A stretch of 64,000 nucleotides of DNA from Gonatopus flavifemur. Its lineage: Eukaryota; Arthropoda; Insecta; Hymenoptera; Dryinidae. Under the pieces are notes generated by a model, which made no database searches, was not told the DNA's origin, and worked only from the letters and a program-made list of their open reading frames with translations. The translations under genes were made by a program, and so were the position numbers. Below, piece by piece: positions 43,990 to 55,578 of the stretch. Location of the stretch: NCBI GenBank assembly GCA_018340375.1, contig JAFFJZ010000006.1:14836001-14900000 (forward strand), in the 5' to 3' direction. Position 1 is the first letter of the stretch. Each line of letters opens with the position of its first letter.

Positions 43990-45680
43990 CAACATAAATT
44001 TGAAACATTCTGTGCAGGATGCATCGCATCGCATCCATGTGTGTTTCTCATCTGCAGTGAATGGATGAAAAATTCAACTTCTCATGAAAATTCACAACAC
44101 CGATGTATTATATTTTATTCGGCATTTTGAAAATTTTTTCACTCGGGAGGCCTAGCGCTTGAACATTTTTGAATGAAGATCATTCATCATCAATTGATTG
44201 GGACTTCCATGTCCCAACATTTTGAATGACGATTCGAATATTAAAAATATCAATTTTTATCGATCAGCCGTCACAAATTAATCTCTTTTTCATCAACAAC
44301 ACATCTCATTGTTTGTTCAACTTTTCTCTGATCATCGCTTGACATTTATTCCTGAAGATTCCATAAAGTTCATACTTCTCTAAAAGTGCTGCACAGAATA
44401 CTTTTCCTTTTTATTTCCATAGAATCTCTATAACGGTATATCATCTTCATAATCGTTATTATTACTGTTATTATCATTATTATTGTTGATTGTAATCCAA
44501 AATGAATTTCAAAAGATCATATTATAACAATGCTGCAACAAGGATGCCGTAAAACCCTGATTTTGGACTTTCCTTGTTGAGAACTCAGAATGATAAAGAA
44601 TAAAAAATATGTTCTTAGAAAAAAAAAAGGATTTCGGTTTGAGCGTGTGCTTATATATACATATATATATATGTATATTAGAGAACTATTTTCTAGGCAC
44701 AGAAGAGTCTAATACATCGTAATCGGTAAATTACGTAAATGCCGCATGCCATGAAGGAACCTAAAGGTCAGTCAGTCCGAGGTCTTACATAATCGCAAGG
44801 CGAAAGGTTGACCCATCTTTACACCACGGATTCTTCTTCTTCTTCATCTTCTTCTTCTTCTTCTTTTCCTCCTCCTCTTCCCTCCCACTATAAAACAAAA
44901 ATCCCCCAAGTATTTAGTGATTTACCTATTGTTCTTTCCTCCTTTGTCTTCTCTCCACCCCTCTCTCTTTCTTTACTATCACCGTTATTAATACACCGCG
45001 GGAATCAGGATATATTATATCATTTCTGCTAAGTAATAAATAACTTTCTCAAAGATAATTTCAACGTTTGAATGAATCACCAAGCTAGCTCGGTATATCT
45101 TACATAAAGACATAATAGTGTCTAGATAAACGTATCTTAATCCAACAGCTGTTGGTGATTTCTCCAATGAACGACCTTGACATTCACCAAGGTATCTACT
45201 TGAAATTTTCCTTGCGGAATGCGCGAAACTGTTGCACCCGTTTTTTTTTTCAAAAAGAAATCATTCACCGATTTGTTTCATCTCTGACATACATATTTTA
45301 TTCGCAAGAATATTCATTAAATGGTTCTCATATTTTTTGAATTACAATTACAGGGTTGAACTTGACACAAATTTATTACTGGTACTGATGGTATTGATGT
45401 ATAATAAGTTCTGCGTTTTCTGAAGAATTTGGATAACCCAGAGAAGAATTAATCTGATTTTTAAAAATATTTTATTAATTGATTTATTATTATTTTCTTT
45501 TTTATGAAAAGAAAAAGTGCGTCAAAAATATTCGTGTTTAAGAATGATGATACTAACATGAACGAGTAAGTAAAAAGGAACCTTGAACGATAAAATCAAA
45601 ATTGAATGACCGACTTGCGATGAGTTCCATGCGTTAACGTGAATTTTGAGTCAAAGAGATGGGGCTACGTTATGAAAAAA
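43990..45680. other. Mostly unique stretch without recognisable gene
   Basis: No foldback unit and no coding frame of note. Includes a TTC/TCT microsatellite at 44831-44880 and a TA run at about 44651-44680. Confidence 0.4.
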
Positions 45681-45681
45681 A

Positions 45682-45927
45682 TACACTAAGAAGAAAGATT
45701 CGTTGACTCAAATAAAATTTGTTTATAATAAATAAATCGCGTAATTGGATACTGCCAAAGAAATATTCATCAATATTTATTTCATCTTATTGTTGATGAA
45801 TATAGCACATATTTCTTTGAGTCAACTTCATAAGGATAATGATTCGATAAATCTGAATTTGATGAGAAGTCATATTCATTCGAATCAATTTCGATCCGTT
45901 TGGATCAAATTAATGATTTCTTTATAG
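45682..45927. repeat. MITE-like element, TACACTAAGAAGAAAG end
   Basis: Left end TACACTAAGAAGAAAGATTC. GTTGACTCAAATAAA mirrors TTTCTTTGAGTCAAC in the left half. The right end is less clear because another element abuts. Confidence 0.5.
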
Positions 45928-46114
45928 TTACCCGAGTAAAAATTTTCATTTCGGGTTCGCTAAACAGGACTGGTGCGGGCGTGTTGCATTTTTCTGCGGT
46001 ACTGTTGCGGATGTGATGTGCCCGCACTGAATCTGCAACAGTACCGCAGAAAAATGCAACACGTCTGCACCAGTCCCGTTTGGCGAACCGAAATTAACAT
46101 TTTTACTCGGGTAA
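45928..46114. repeat. Near-perfect hairpin element, about 80-bp arms
   Basis: TTACCCGAGTAAAAATTTTC mirrors AACATTTTTACTCGGGTAA. The arms continue through GACTGGTGC, GTGTTGCATTTTTCTGCGGT and ACTGTTGC with few mismatches. The loop is about 20 nt (GATGTGATGTGCCCGCACTG region). Confidence 0.9.
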
Positions 46115-46130
46115 TAAATTCTGGAGCTGA

Positions 46131-46185
46131 GATTCCACGCGAAGGCAACGTAGAGGCAACGTAGAAATGTCCGCTGCTGTACGGG
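46131..46185 (+). repeat. Repeat B, right-end fragment
   Basis: GGCAACGTAGAGGCAACGTA followed by GCTGCTGTACGGG, matching the right end of 54226-54371. Confidence 0.75.
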
Positions 46186-46872
46186 TAAGTCTTATTTGTA
46201 TGAAAAGATACCTCTTGAAAATATTCAGCCGAACGCGTTAATTTGTCAGAAAAGAACCTTATTCTCAGTGTAATTTTTTACTCCCAGAGGAATATTCCTG
46301 TACATTTAAGACGCGGGGAAAAAAGATTAGATCTAATGAGATTTTCTTCACACTGTCGGGACCAGGTAGAAATATTCTATTAAATCCTTTTACAAATCGT
46401 GAAATTTCTGATTAAATATCATTGAATTTAATTGAAACTCATTAATTTTCCCATTGTTCAATCATATGTTATAGATTATTTGTAACAGGGGTAAATTTCG
46501 TCCCCGAATCGTGGAAGAATTGTTTTTCCATCCAAAATGAGGAATTTTGTTTTTTTGAGGGAAGAATTCAATCCTTGGGACATCGAAGAGTTCCTTCACA
46601 GCTCTTTAAGAATTAATCGAGTCGAAAAGAGTTGTTGAAGAATTTGATTCTTGTTCTTGAGAAGGAATTCTCCAAGTGCTATGCACGGGAAAAATATTAT
46701 TATCTTATAAATGACGATGTGAGAATTGTAGCGGAGGAATATATATCTGCAAAATTAGCCTATTCAAAATGTAACATCGTGAATTGTTCTGTTTTTTGGT
46801 TGAATCATGTTGAATACAGGGTTGCCAGAATTTTTCGATAAAAGTAGCTTCATCTACTATCAGAAATCGCAA

Positions 46873-47861
46873 CCCTGGTAAAAAAATCTCTCTGAATCTC
46901 TCTGAAAATTTCACGTTTCAGAGAGATTCAGAAAGAATCAGAGAAATTCAGATCAATTCAACGTGGTTCAGAGGATTTCAGAGACTAATGGATTGAGAGA
47001 ACTTGTGCTTTGAATTTTTCAGAAGGATTCAGGAAAATTCAGAGGAACTCAGAGAGATGCAGGGAAATTCAGTAAAATTCTTGGTCCTGCATTTCAGAGG
47101 CGTTCAAGGAGTGTCAGACGCTTTCAGAGATAGATGAATTCAGAAAGATTGTGTGTAGAACTTTTCAAAAATATTCAGAGGAATTTAGAAAGATTCAGAG
47201 AAATTCAGGGAGGAATTAATTCAGCTCAATTTTTGGTTCAGGATTTCAGAGGTATTTAGGGATTGTCAGAGACTCACAGAGACAGGTGAATTAGGAAAGA
47301 TTGTGCGTGGGGTTTTTCAGAAAAATTCAGAGAGATTCAGCGGAATTTAGAGAGATCCGGGGGGGGGGGTCTGGGAAATTCAGAGAGGAATGAATTCGGT
47401 ACAATTCTTGGTCCTGCGTTTCAGAGGCCTTCTGGAAGTTTCAGAGACTTCCAAAGGAAGATAAATTGAGAAAAATTATGCGTGGAATTTTTTAGAAATA
47501 TTCGGAGTAATCTAGAGAGATTCGCAGAAATTCAGAGAAATTCAGAGGAATTCAGAGGAAGCTTTGAAATCTGAATACAGTAGAGTCAGGGAGATTTAGA
47601 GAAATTTGGAGATATTCAGGTAAATTCAGAGGAAGCTTTGAAATTTAAATATATAAAATTCTGAGGGATTCAGTGATATCCGGAGAGATTCAGAGAAAGT
47701 TGAAGAATTCAGAACGTATCACTATCGGAAAAGTCTACAACTTCCTCTGAATTACTCTGAAATTAGTCTGAATCTCTTTGAAATTTGTCTCAAAATATAG
47801 AGAGATTCAGAGAAATTCAGAGAGATTTCAGAGAGATTCAGAGAGATTTTTTTTACCAGGG
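46873..47861. repeat. Element M: about 1 kb of degenerate TTCAGAGA tandem units
   Basis: CCCTGGTAAAAAAATCTCTC at the left mirrors GAGAGATTTTTTTTACCAGGG at the right. After about 40 bp of the left arm (CTCTCTGAATCTCTCTGAAA), the entire interior is one-sided repetition of GA(A/G)ATTCAGAGA-like units, about 12 bp each with irregular spacing. Small blocks repeat at higher order (e.g. CAGAGGAAGCTTTGAAATC twice). No ORF. Confidence 0.85.
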
Positions 47862-48275
47862 AAATTTCTGCGCGAAGTCGCCCAATTTTCTCATGTGTAC
47901 ATATATGTATGTATATGGTAAACACCCATTGGCCTGAGAGCCCGTTAGCCCGAAACTTCTTGATTTGTTGGAAACCAGGAATTTTTAGGGAAAACATTAA
48001 AAATACTAAAAAAGCAAAAGTAGCCTAAATTGCGACAAATCACCCAATTGGTTATTCGTCGTACAGGGAAGCCAAAAGTAGCCCAATTCACGACAAATCG
48101 CCCCATCTGGCGACTCTGGATGAATATTACGATGTTCACTCCTTAAAAAAAAGGTTATAACAGCAATATGTGTCTCAAATATCTGAAAACTGTTGCTTCT
48201 TCAAGTATGGTCCTATGCTACGATTTTACCAACGTAATCGAAAGAATAATATTTTTCCCGTGTATAGGATTCAAG

Positions 48276-49343
48276 TACACGGAGAAAAAAAAATAGTTCT
48301 CCCAACTAATAATTAGCTGTTTCAACTACTTTACGTAGACGATTTTCGACCAACTACGAAAGTAGCTGTGGCAAGTACTTTTGTTAGATGTACCCCAGAT
48401 TGTCGGGATATCAACTAGAGTAGTTGTTACAACTACTTTTCTAAGATGCAGGATCTACATAAAATATCAAGTATGACGATGTATGTAGGCCGATGAACTA
48501 TTTTATTAATTGAGAAGAGCAATTTTCAGTGCCGGTTTTGATGTTTAAGGTTAGGATCTTCTATTATTTCTGCACGTGCTCGTCGACTCTTTGCAACATT
48601 TAATTGTAAATTTCGAAAACAAAATTTATTTTCGATTGTGATATTTGTTCAATGCATACAGATTTGGGAGGAGGTGGTTGAAACATTCAAGTTCAAATGT
48701 TAACTTACCTCGGGTTTCGAACCCCTGTCATAACCTACCTATACCTAAATCTACCTAACCTATGCCTTAATGATCGCAGCTAAACCGACAACGCTGAGTA
48801 TATCGTAAAAAAAGCCTTGGATATGTTTTTGATCGTTTTAATTGTATATTTTCATATACTCAGAGTATACATAAAGAGGATTTATCATTCTACAAATGAT
48901 CAGTCATTTGATTCCGAAAATAAAATTGGACATACGAGGTTTTTGAAAATTAGTAATTTGACACGAATATGTATTGAAAATATTATAAAATGAAATATAT
49001 ACACGGTAACCACGACAGGTAACCTCAATGAATAACGCGAGAGTTCACCGCGTTTCGATTGTTTTCAACAAAATTCACATTGCTGCAGGAACTACGTGCG
49101 TAACGATGGGAGCAATGGGAAGTAGCTCCACGAACTATCTCAAAGTAAAGTAGATCAGGTAGCTATTTCTCTTATTCGATCAGCCACTTTTTCACAACTA
49201 TATAATTCACTTGTGACAAATATTAGAAATAGTTGTGAGAACTCACGAACTATTTCAGACAGATATTTGATTTATTATCACAACTATCTCTTATACAACT
49301 ACGCAAAAATAGCTCATATGCCTAAGTCCTTTTTTTCCGTGTA
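48276..49343. repeat. Long element, TACACGGAGAAAAAA ends
   Basis: TACACGGAGAAAAAAAAATA mirrors TTTTTTTCCGTGTA. Left and right 200 bp carry AACTACTTT/AAATAGTTG-type units in inverse orientation. The middle (48480-49080) is unique, without recognisable gene. It could be a partially deleted larger element. Confidence 0.65.
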
Positions 49344-50088
49344 GAGAACGTGTTTCGGCCAGCTTCAAAACTGATCCCCAAATGAACATTGATACATAAA
49401 TTCTTTAAAAAAAAAATGTACAGAATTTTGTATCAAAGCACGATGATACTCAATTGATACACAATTTTCATGAAATATTTCAATTCTGCTCCTCACTTCA
49501 ACTAACAAGAAACCTTCGCTGATAGAGATACCGATTTTCAAAAGACATGGGAAATTGCGAAAAGTACATCCAAAGAGAAATACGTGCTCGTATTATATAC
49601 CTTGGCGGTATAATTAATATAACTTCCCGAAGGAAAATTGCAAGAAATAATTTTCTTTAATATATACCGAAGAAAAAAAAATCAAATTACATAAGAAGTA
49701 ATGAGGTAACGTATACTCCATTGATGCGTGTGTGCACGTATCCGCGTGTACACAATGTTGAAATTTATAAATCCACAGGAATAAATTGAAGATGAATGGA
49801 AATTATAGGAGAACAAAGGGAAAACATCTTCTTTGCCTTTCATATCCTTTTTTCCCCCGTGGATGAAATCATTCGAATCACACAATTCGATGAATTCTCG
49901 GAAGAAGATATTTTTGAATCACTCTAAGGTACATGTAAAAGATATCTTATGCTACATTTTTTATCACGCGTACAAAGGGTGTAGATCGGCAAATGTTTTG
50001 CTATGACAGCGATCTATTTGCTATCAACATTGTTGCAAAATCATACAAATTTTAATTGGGAGTTATACGGTATCGGGACAAATCGGTA

Positions 50089-50317
50089 GCACGCCGAGAG
50101 AAAAAAGTTGTAAAATTTACATCTTTTGAAGTCAATATTTGAACGATTTTAAAAAATAGTTTGAGCTACCACAATTTTAGTTGATTTCGCAGCGAGGAAT
50201 GTAAGATTTACATCAGTAAAATGAACTTGAATTGTGGTAGCTCGAACTATTTCTTGAATCGTCCAAATATTGATTTCGCAATATGTGAATTTTTCAACTT
50301 CTTTTTTCTCAGTGCAC
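50089..50317. repeat. Palindromic MITE
   Basis: GAGAGAAAAAAGTTGTAAAA mirrors TTTTTCAACTTCTTTTTTCTC. CTACCACAATTTTAGTTGAT-type arms mirror (TGAATTGTGGTAGCTC). A poly-C run follows at 50401-50412. Confidence 0.8.
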
Positions 50318-50818
50318 AGTTTCTAAAACAACAAAAGGGGAGGAATCTCGATGTTCTGAATTCAGGAACGGATCCAGAAGGGGTTCACGGTGGTCATACC
50401 CCCCCCCCCCCTCAAATACCCAAGAAAAAGTTCATTTTTACAATTAAATTTCAAAATAATCCAAGTCCGATCTCAAAAAAAGATGATCGGATCGCAAAAT
50501 TGGTACAATTTTAGCAATTTTTCTTTTGATGCTATAGTAACAGACCGATTTATCATGCCAGCAATACTGTTTTCTCCGTGTACGCTATGGAATGTATCTA
50601 GAATTGGCTCTGGTTGAGCATTAGACTAGCGGCAATCGATTACAGTAAAACGAAGCAAAGGAATTCAGCTGGGAATTGCCCGTTCTCCAAATTGGACCCT
50701 TATTTGGCCCAGATCGCGTCAAATTTAACTGAAAATTCCAAACTGTATGGGATTTTTACTATCATTATCCAGTAAATTTCCGGTGAAATACGGAAAATTC
50801 CCAACGCATGTGTGTGTT

Positions 50819-51842
50819 CCCATTGAACACTTATGACAGGAAGAGCTCTTGAAGAGGTCTTTTGAAAGAGCTCTGTCGATGTTATCATTTTTCTGAGATC
50901 TCAGAAAAAAATCCTCTTGATGAGTTCGTTTGGATAACATTCTGACAATCTCTTATCTTCCTCAGGAATCGACGCATCTGATAACATTCTGATATCTTCA
51001 TGTTAATCTTCTGAAAGGTCTATTTGACCTCTCACATTTTGATCGAACCTTGCCAAATCTGATTCAGGGTATCTTATATCAGTTCTTACCAAAAGTTAGC
51101 CCTCAAGGGAAACGTAAAAAAGTTAGTTTAAAAAAAAAACCTAATTTAGCAATGTTCTGCCTAGATCCCATGAGATTTAACCCTAGAACGGGCATTTGGG
51201 GTCTTTTAGGACCCCAGGACATTTTTTTCTACCCCAGCATCTGAGTCTCTCTTTATCTCTGTAGTTCGTCACCCAAATATTTTCAAAGTATACATCCTGA
51301 CGAACAAAAACCGCCCATATTGAGTTGAAATCCGTTTAGTTCCAAATGAGTTACAGCCATCTGAAATTTCCTGTGTTTTTCACGTTCCCGTTCTAGGGTT
51401 AATTTCATCAGATTCTATGGATTTTTTTAACCAGGGCTGCTACAGAATAAGCCTTTCGCCTCATATCAAGGGGCATAGTGAGTTCAGTAACGATATTCAT
51501 CATGAAAAAATAAGACTTCAAGCCAAAAGTAAGGAAGTATCGAAAAATTCAAGAAATACTTTTTACACGAGTGTCCACCGTTTCGGTTAGTTCTTAAATT
51601 TTCTTAGAATATGCCATGGCCAGACTTGTCATTCGATTGTTTTGTTTTTGACTGGTTATTAACCATTTTGTCAATGCAAGGGTGCTACAACTCTGCTGCA
51701 AGGGTTTTGTAAGCTTGTAGAGCTTATGTCAATCTTGTCACAAGCTTGCCTGACAACATTGCAGCGAGGTTAAATTGCTATCTGGTACATATTTGGCAAA
51801 TCTTCAAGAGACCTGGATGATAGATAACGTATTGTTCACTGG
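50819..51842. repeat. Element H copy 2, interrupted
   Basis: The left part (CATTGAACACTTATGACAGG ... GGTCTATTTGACCTCTCACA) and right part (ACATATTTGGCAAATCTTC ... TTCACTGGG) match copy 61435-61726. About 750 bp of other repeats intervene, including the TTAA-flanked element 51181-51398. Confidence 0.75.
51181..51398. mobile_element. piggyBac-like MITE with TTAA duplication
   Basis: CCCTAGAACGGG mirrors CCCGTTCTAGGG. Flanked by TTAA at 51177-51180 and 51399-51402. 218 bp, non-coding. It contains TGGGGTCTTTTAGGACCCCA, a short perfect hairpin. Confidence 0.88.
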
Positions 51843-52626
51843 GTTAATTACTTCCGAACATTTATGTGAAGTTCTCCATAGAAATCCTTTACATGGTAAG
51901 TTCGCCTTGCTTAAAAGATCCGATTCAAAACTATTGACTGGTCAATTAGTATGAATCAGATTTTTGTCCAGGAATTTGAGGAAATTTTTACTCAATGAGA
52001 TATAATCAAGAACTTCAAACCGATTATATTCGAATGAAATCAAATAGAAAAATTCCTGGATAAAAATCTGATTCAAACTGATTAACGAGTTTATAAGTTT
52101 GAATAGGGTGAATCACTGGGCCAATCATTAGTTTCATGTTATCGTGCAGTAGTCGACCCTTAATGTGCCATTAAAGTGTGATTAGCGATGTTTACCGTTC
52201 AATAATACACTATTATTATCGAACAGATTGTTAATCCGTGTAAAAAACATATTCCTTTTAAAGATCCATCGCAGAAATTGATATGTAGCATTGAAGAATC
52301 AATTGTAAAAGTTATATTTATCATTACCTAATAATTCATACAAAGACATCAGGAAACTATGACGATTCGTCACGCGGACCTTGATTTTCATCTGCATACA
52401 TTGATTGTTATCTGTTATTAAATCCAACACAAGAGAAGAGTGATAATTACATATAATCTATCGATGATGAAGAGCTGGATGATCATTCGATCTTCAGATA
52501 TTATGGAATGTTATTACAGCTCTCTTACTCTCTATTCTTTTGTTCGAAATAATGAAAATTATCACTCATGGTGATTTTTTCATTCTTAAAAACAAAATTT
52601 CGCCAAACTTTTCTATCCATTCTCAT
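51843..52626. other. No gene seen; repeat relics then unique DNA
   Basis: A TCCAGGAATTT/AAATTCCTGGA inverted pair at about 51900-52085, then AT-rich unique sequence. Confidence 0.4.
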
Positions 52627-52920
52627 CACTAAAAAACCGGATGATAATCCAACTGAAACCCGGATGAAATTTCCGGGATTCTATCCGGGTTTTGGGACAA
52701 GATATTTTTTGGAATCCAAAATAAAACCCGAACAAAGAGATGAATGAATTATATTCAAATTTCGTGAGGGATTTCGAAAAGTATTAAGTATGTCAAATCC
52801 GGATAGGTCCGGATGAAACTGGATGAAGAATAAACGCGAAAACCCGTATACGCGCCCGGATACACCCAGAAATTTCATCCGGGTTTGCGTCGGGTTTCCA
52901 TCCGGCTTTTTTACCAAGGT
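52627..52920. repeat. MITE with CCGGAT-rich arms
   Basis: CACTAAAAAACCGGATGATA mirrors ATCCGGCTTTTTTACCAAGG. AACCCGGATGAAATTTCCGG mirrors AATTTCATCCGGGTTTG. Confidence 0.8.
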
Positions 52921-53186
52921 AGGAAGTACTTTTTTGTGACGAGTATTGGAAGCTATTACAAAATCCTTGCGATTAATTTGAATCTCGTTAGCACGTTCCA
53001 CATGAAACATATTAATATTCATCAAATATTCATCATCATTATTGTTCGATATAATGGAAAATTCAATAATAAATAACAATATGCGGTGATGTATAATATT
53101 ATGAGGTAAAGTTGAAACGATATTGGAAACGGTTGAGAAGGATAAATGAATAATTCGATAATTCTACACCTCCCTACTTTTTTGTC

Positions 53187-53460
53187 GGTGTTCACAGAGA
53201 GAAAAGATTTCGCTATTTCAACGAATCTGTATTCGCTAAGTGGATTGAATAAGCTAAAGATGACAATCCGCTGTATCAACGAACTAACTCGTTGTTTTTA
53301 CGAACTCATCCGTTATAATCATCAGTCCTTTGCTAGTCTTGCGAAGCTTGATTCGCTAAAGAATAAATTGCTCTTCGATTGAGCAAGTTTGCTTGCTGTC
53401 TATATAATAACAAACGGATTTCGCTAAAACAGCAAAATTCTTGCTATCTCAGATAACACA
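53187..53460. repeat. Element K relative
   Basis: CACAGAGAGAAAAGATTTCG start, TTTCGCT/AGCGAAA and TTGCTAnnnnAGCAAA units. The right end is not clear. Confidence 0.55.
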
Positions 53461-54225
53461 TCCATTTCAAAAAAGTTCTGGAACTTAATTCTGGAAGAAT
53501 TATTTTTTTCCGAACTCTTGACGAATTCTTTGAATTCTAAAAGAATTAATTTACAGCTCTGTAATAAATGCCTGGGGTGTTCTATGAGTTTACTGAAATA
53601 ACACTTTTAAATTACTTGCAGGATTCTTTAATGTCCGTATGTTAGAACTCTCATGAAGCTCTGTCCCTGCTAGAGAAGAACTTCCTCCCTATTCCAAATG
53701 TACGACAGATGATTTTCTGTCAGGATTTGGCCGGTTTTTCTCCCCAGGCATGATGATTTACGACGGAACCAGACAGAATTTTGACCGGAATCTGTCAGGA
53801 TCTGTCGGATAATTAATTGAAGTAGATAAAATAAAGAAATATGTCATCTATGATATTGAGAGAAAAAAACTAATTATATAATTTTTGTTTCCCACTCGTG
53901 TATAATCCAAACATTGTGGCATTCATTCATACTGAAAAACATTCAATGATTAGTACGACCGATTTGGTAGGTTATATTATATTCTCACTATGTTTGTTTG
54001 AATTTCAATATGCTTAATTAATTTAATGATAGTTGGATGAATAAAAACTTGATGAACGTAGAAGAAGAGATATGAAGCAATCATTCAATAATTATCCACA
54101 TATACCTAATGTTTTTAAATGATTTTGATAGATAATAAACACATGAATTCCGCGAGAGTTCTTTAGTCATTCATTCCAAGAATTCGCAACGATTTCTGTC
54201 AACTAACGAACCGAGCTTCTCAAGA

Positions 54226-54371
54226 CCCTACCAGCACATCCACTGATTTCTACGTCGCATCTCCGTGGACTCCACGTGGATAAATGGTGGACGTAGATAG
54301 AACGTGGATAAACGAAAATTCCGCGAGGAGGCAACGTAGAGGCAACGTGGGCATGTCCGGTGCTGTACGGG
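54226..54371 (+). repeat. Repeat B, longest copy
   Basis: CCCTACCAGCACATCCACTG to GTCCGGTGCTGTACGGG. Same orientation as 948-1083. Confidence 0.85.
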
Positions 54372-55396
54372 GAGTTCTATTAATGAGACATTAACGATTT
54401 CTTGGCGTAATTTAATGCTTTTTACAAATGCCGAGTTCTTCAGAAACTCTTGGAGAATTTCTTGTGTTATCCGGGATTCCAGGGAATTTTTTTTCTCCGT
54501 CGATGCCAATGGGACCTTATTAGCTCATCGATTCGTTACAAAGATTTGTACATACTATCTTTTATCTAGTATACAGTAGAGATCAGTAATTTCTATACGT
54601 TCCGTCCCATCATTGTCATAAAAGACAGATTTATACGTGCATAAGTAATTGAATATTCAAAAGAATCATTTGAATTTATTATTTTATGCCTGATAGAAGT
54701 GAAACGGTAAAGTTGACGTTCCATGTTGTTTCTTGCTGTTTTTTTCTGTTTATTGTTTTATCTGTCAGAACGAATCTTTCAGAGATAATTATACGTTAGT
54801 GAAATGACGTAAAGTGTGGTAGCTTTCAACGATATTTATTTAATATTCAAATCGTCGTACCGTAGGCGGAGATCTTTTCATTGGAAATAATTTGTACAAC
54901 AATGAAAAATTGAATTTTCCGATTGATTAATCCATTATATAATTTCACCGCAATAACCGTGACGTGTATCCGAAGATATTTTGCCATCCGTGAAGATCAG
55001 TTTCAAAATTCTTTGCTTTGGTGAACTTAATAATGAACTGTTCTTGCTAGTGAATTCGACATTCTACAACACAATTCACATAGAATCTGTTCGAATCCTA
55101 AGTTTCCCTGGTCTCTGAACTCTGAAGAATAATTATGAAATTCGCACTGAAAAAGATTGGGTGACAGCAAAACTTAATAGAGATTAAGATAAGGATTATT
55201 CCTCAAAATTGAGGAAAAGTCTCCTATTTGGGACCTGAAAACAATTTTCCACTGTACAAAAATGTACTGATACTGTAAAAAAAAATTCTTTCTGGAATTT
55301 CAATGAATTTTGAGAAACTTCAACTAAATTTCTCTCAAAATTTGATCATTCTTCTCAAAATTCAGCAGAATTTATCTGAAAATTCAGAAAGAAGTG
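54372..55396. other. Unique stretch without recognisable gene
   Basis: No coding frame and no foldback. The edge after 55250 enters repeat sequence. Confidence 0.4.
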
Positions 55397-55578
55397 CACT
55401 GAAAGAATGTTGTTGTAAAAATTGTCGTAGATTTCGAGTAATCGAAGGACAAGTGAGAGCTCTGCAAAAAATTACTGTGCAGTTTGTAAAACAATTTGAC
55501 ATTTTGAAAAATTTCTACTTGTCCCTCGATTGCTGAAATTTCACGGTAATTCTTCAAATAAAGTTCTCTCAGTGTGGC
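55397..55578. repeat. Palindromic MITE, CACTGAAAGAA ends
   Basis: GCACTGAAAGAATGTTG mirrors AAGTTCTCTCAGTGTG. GATTTCGAGTAATCGAAGGA mirrors TCCCTCGATTGCTGAAATT, and AAGTGAGAGCT lies near the centre. Confidence 0.65.

Noticed and set aside
46873..47861. CRISPR-like array
   Set aside because: Units are degenerate and irregularly spaced, without unique spacers, in a eukaryotic context.
52681..53079. 132-residue minus-strand ORF
   Set aside because: About half lies in a CCGGAT-rich MITE. No recognisable domain.
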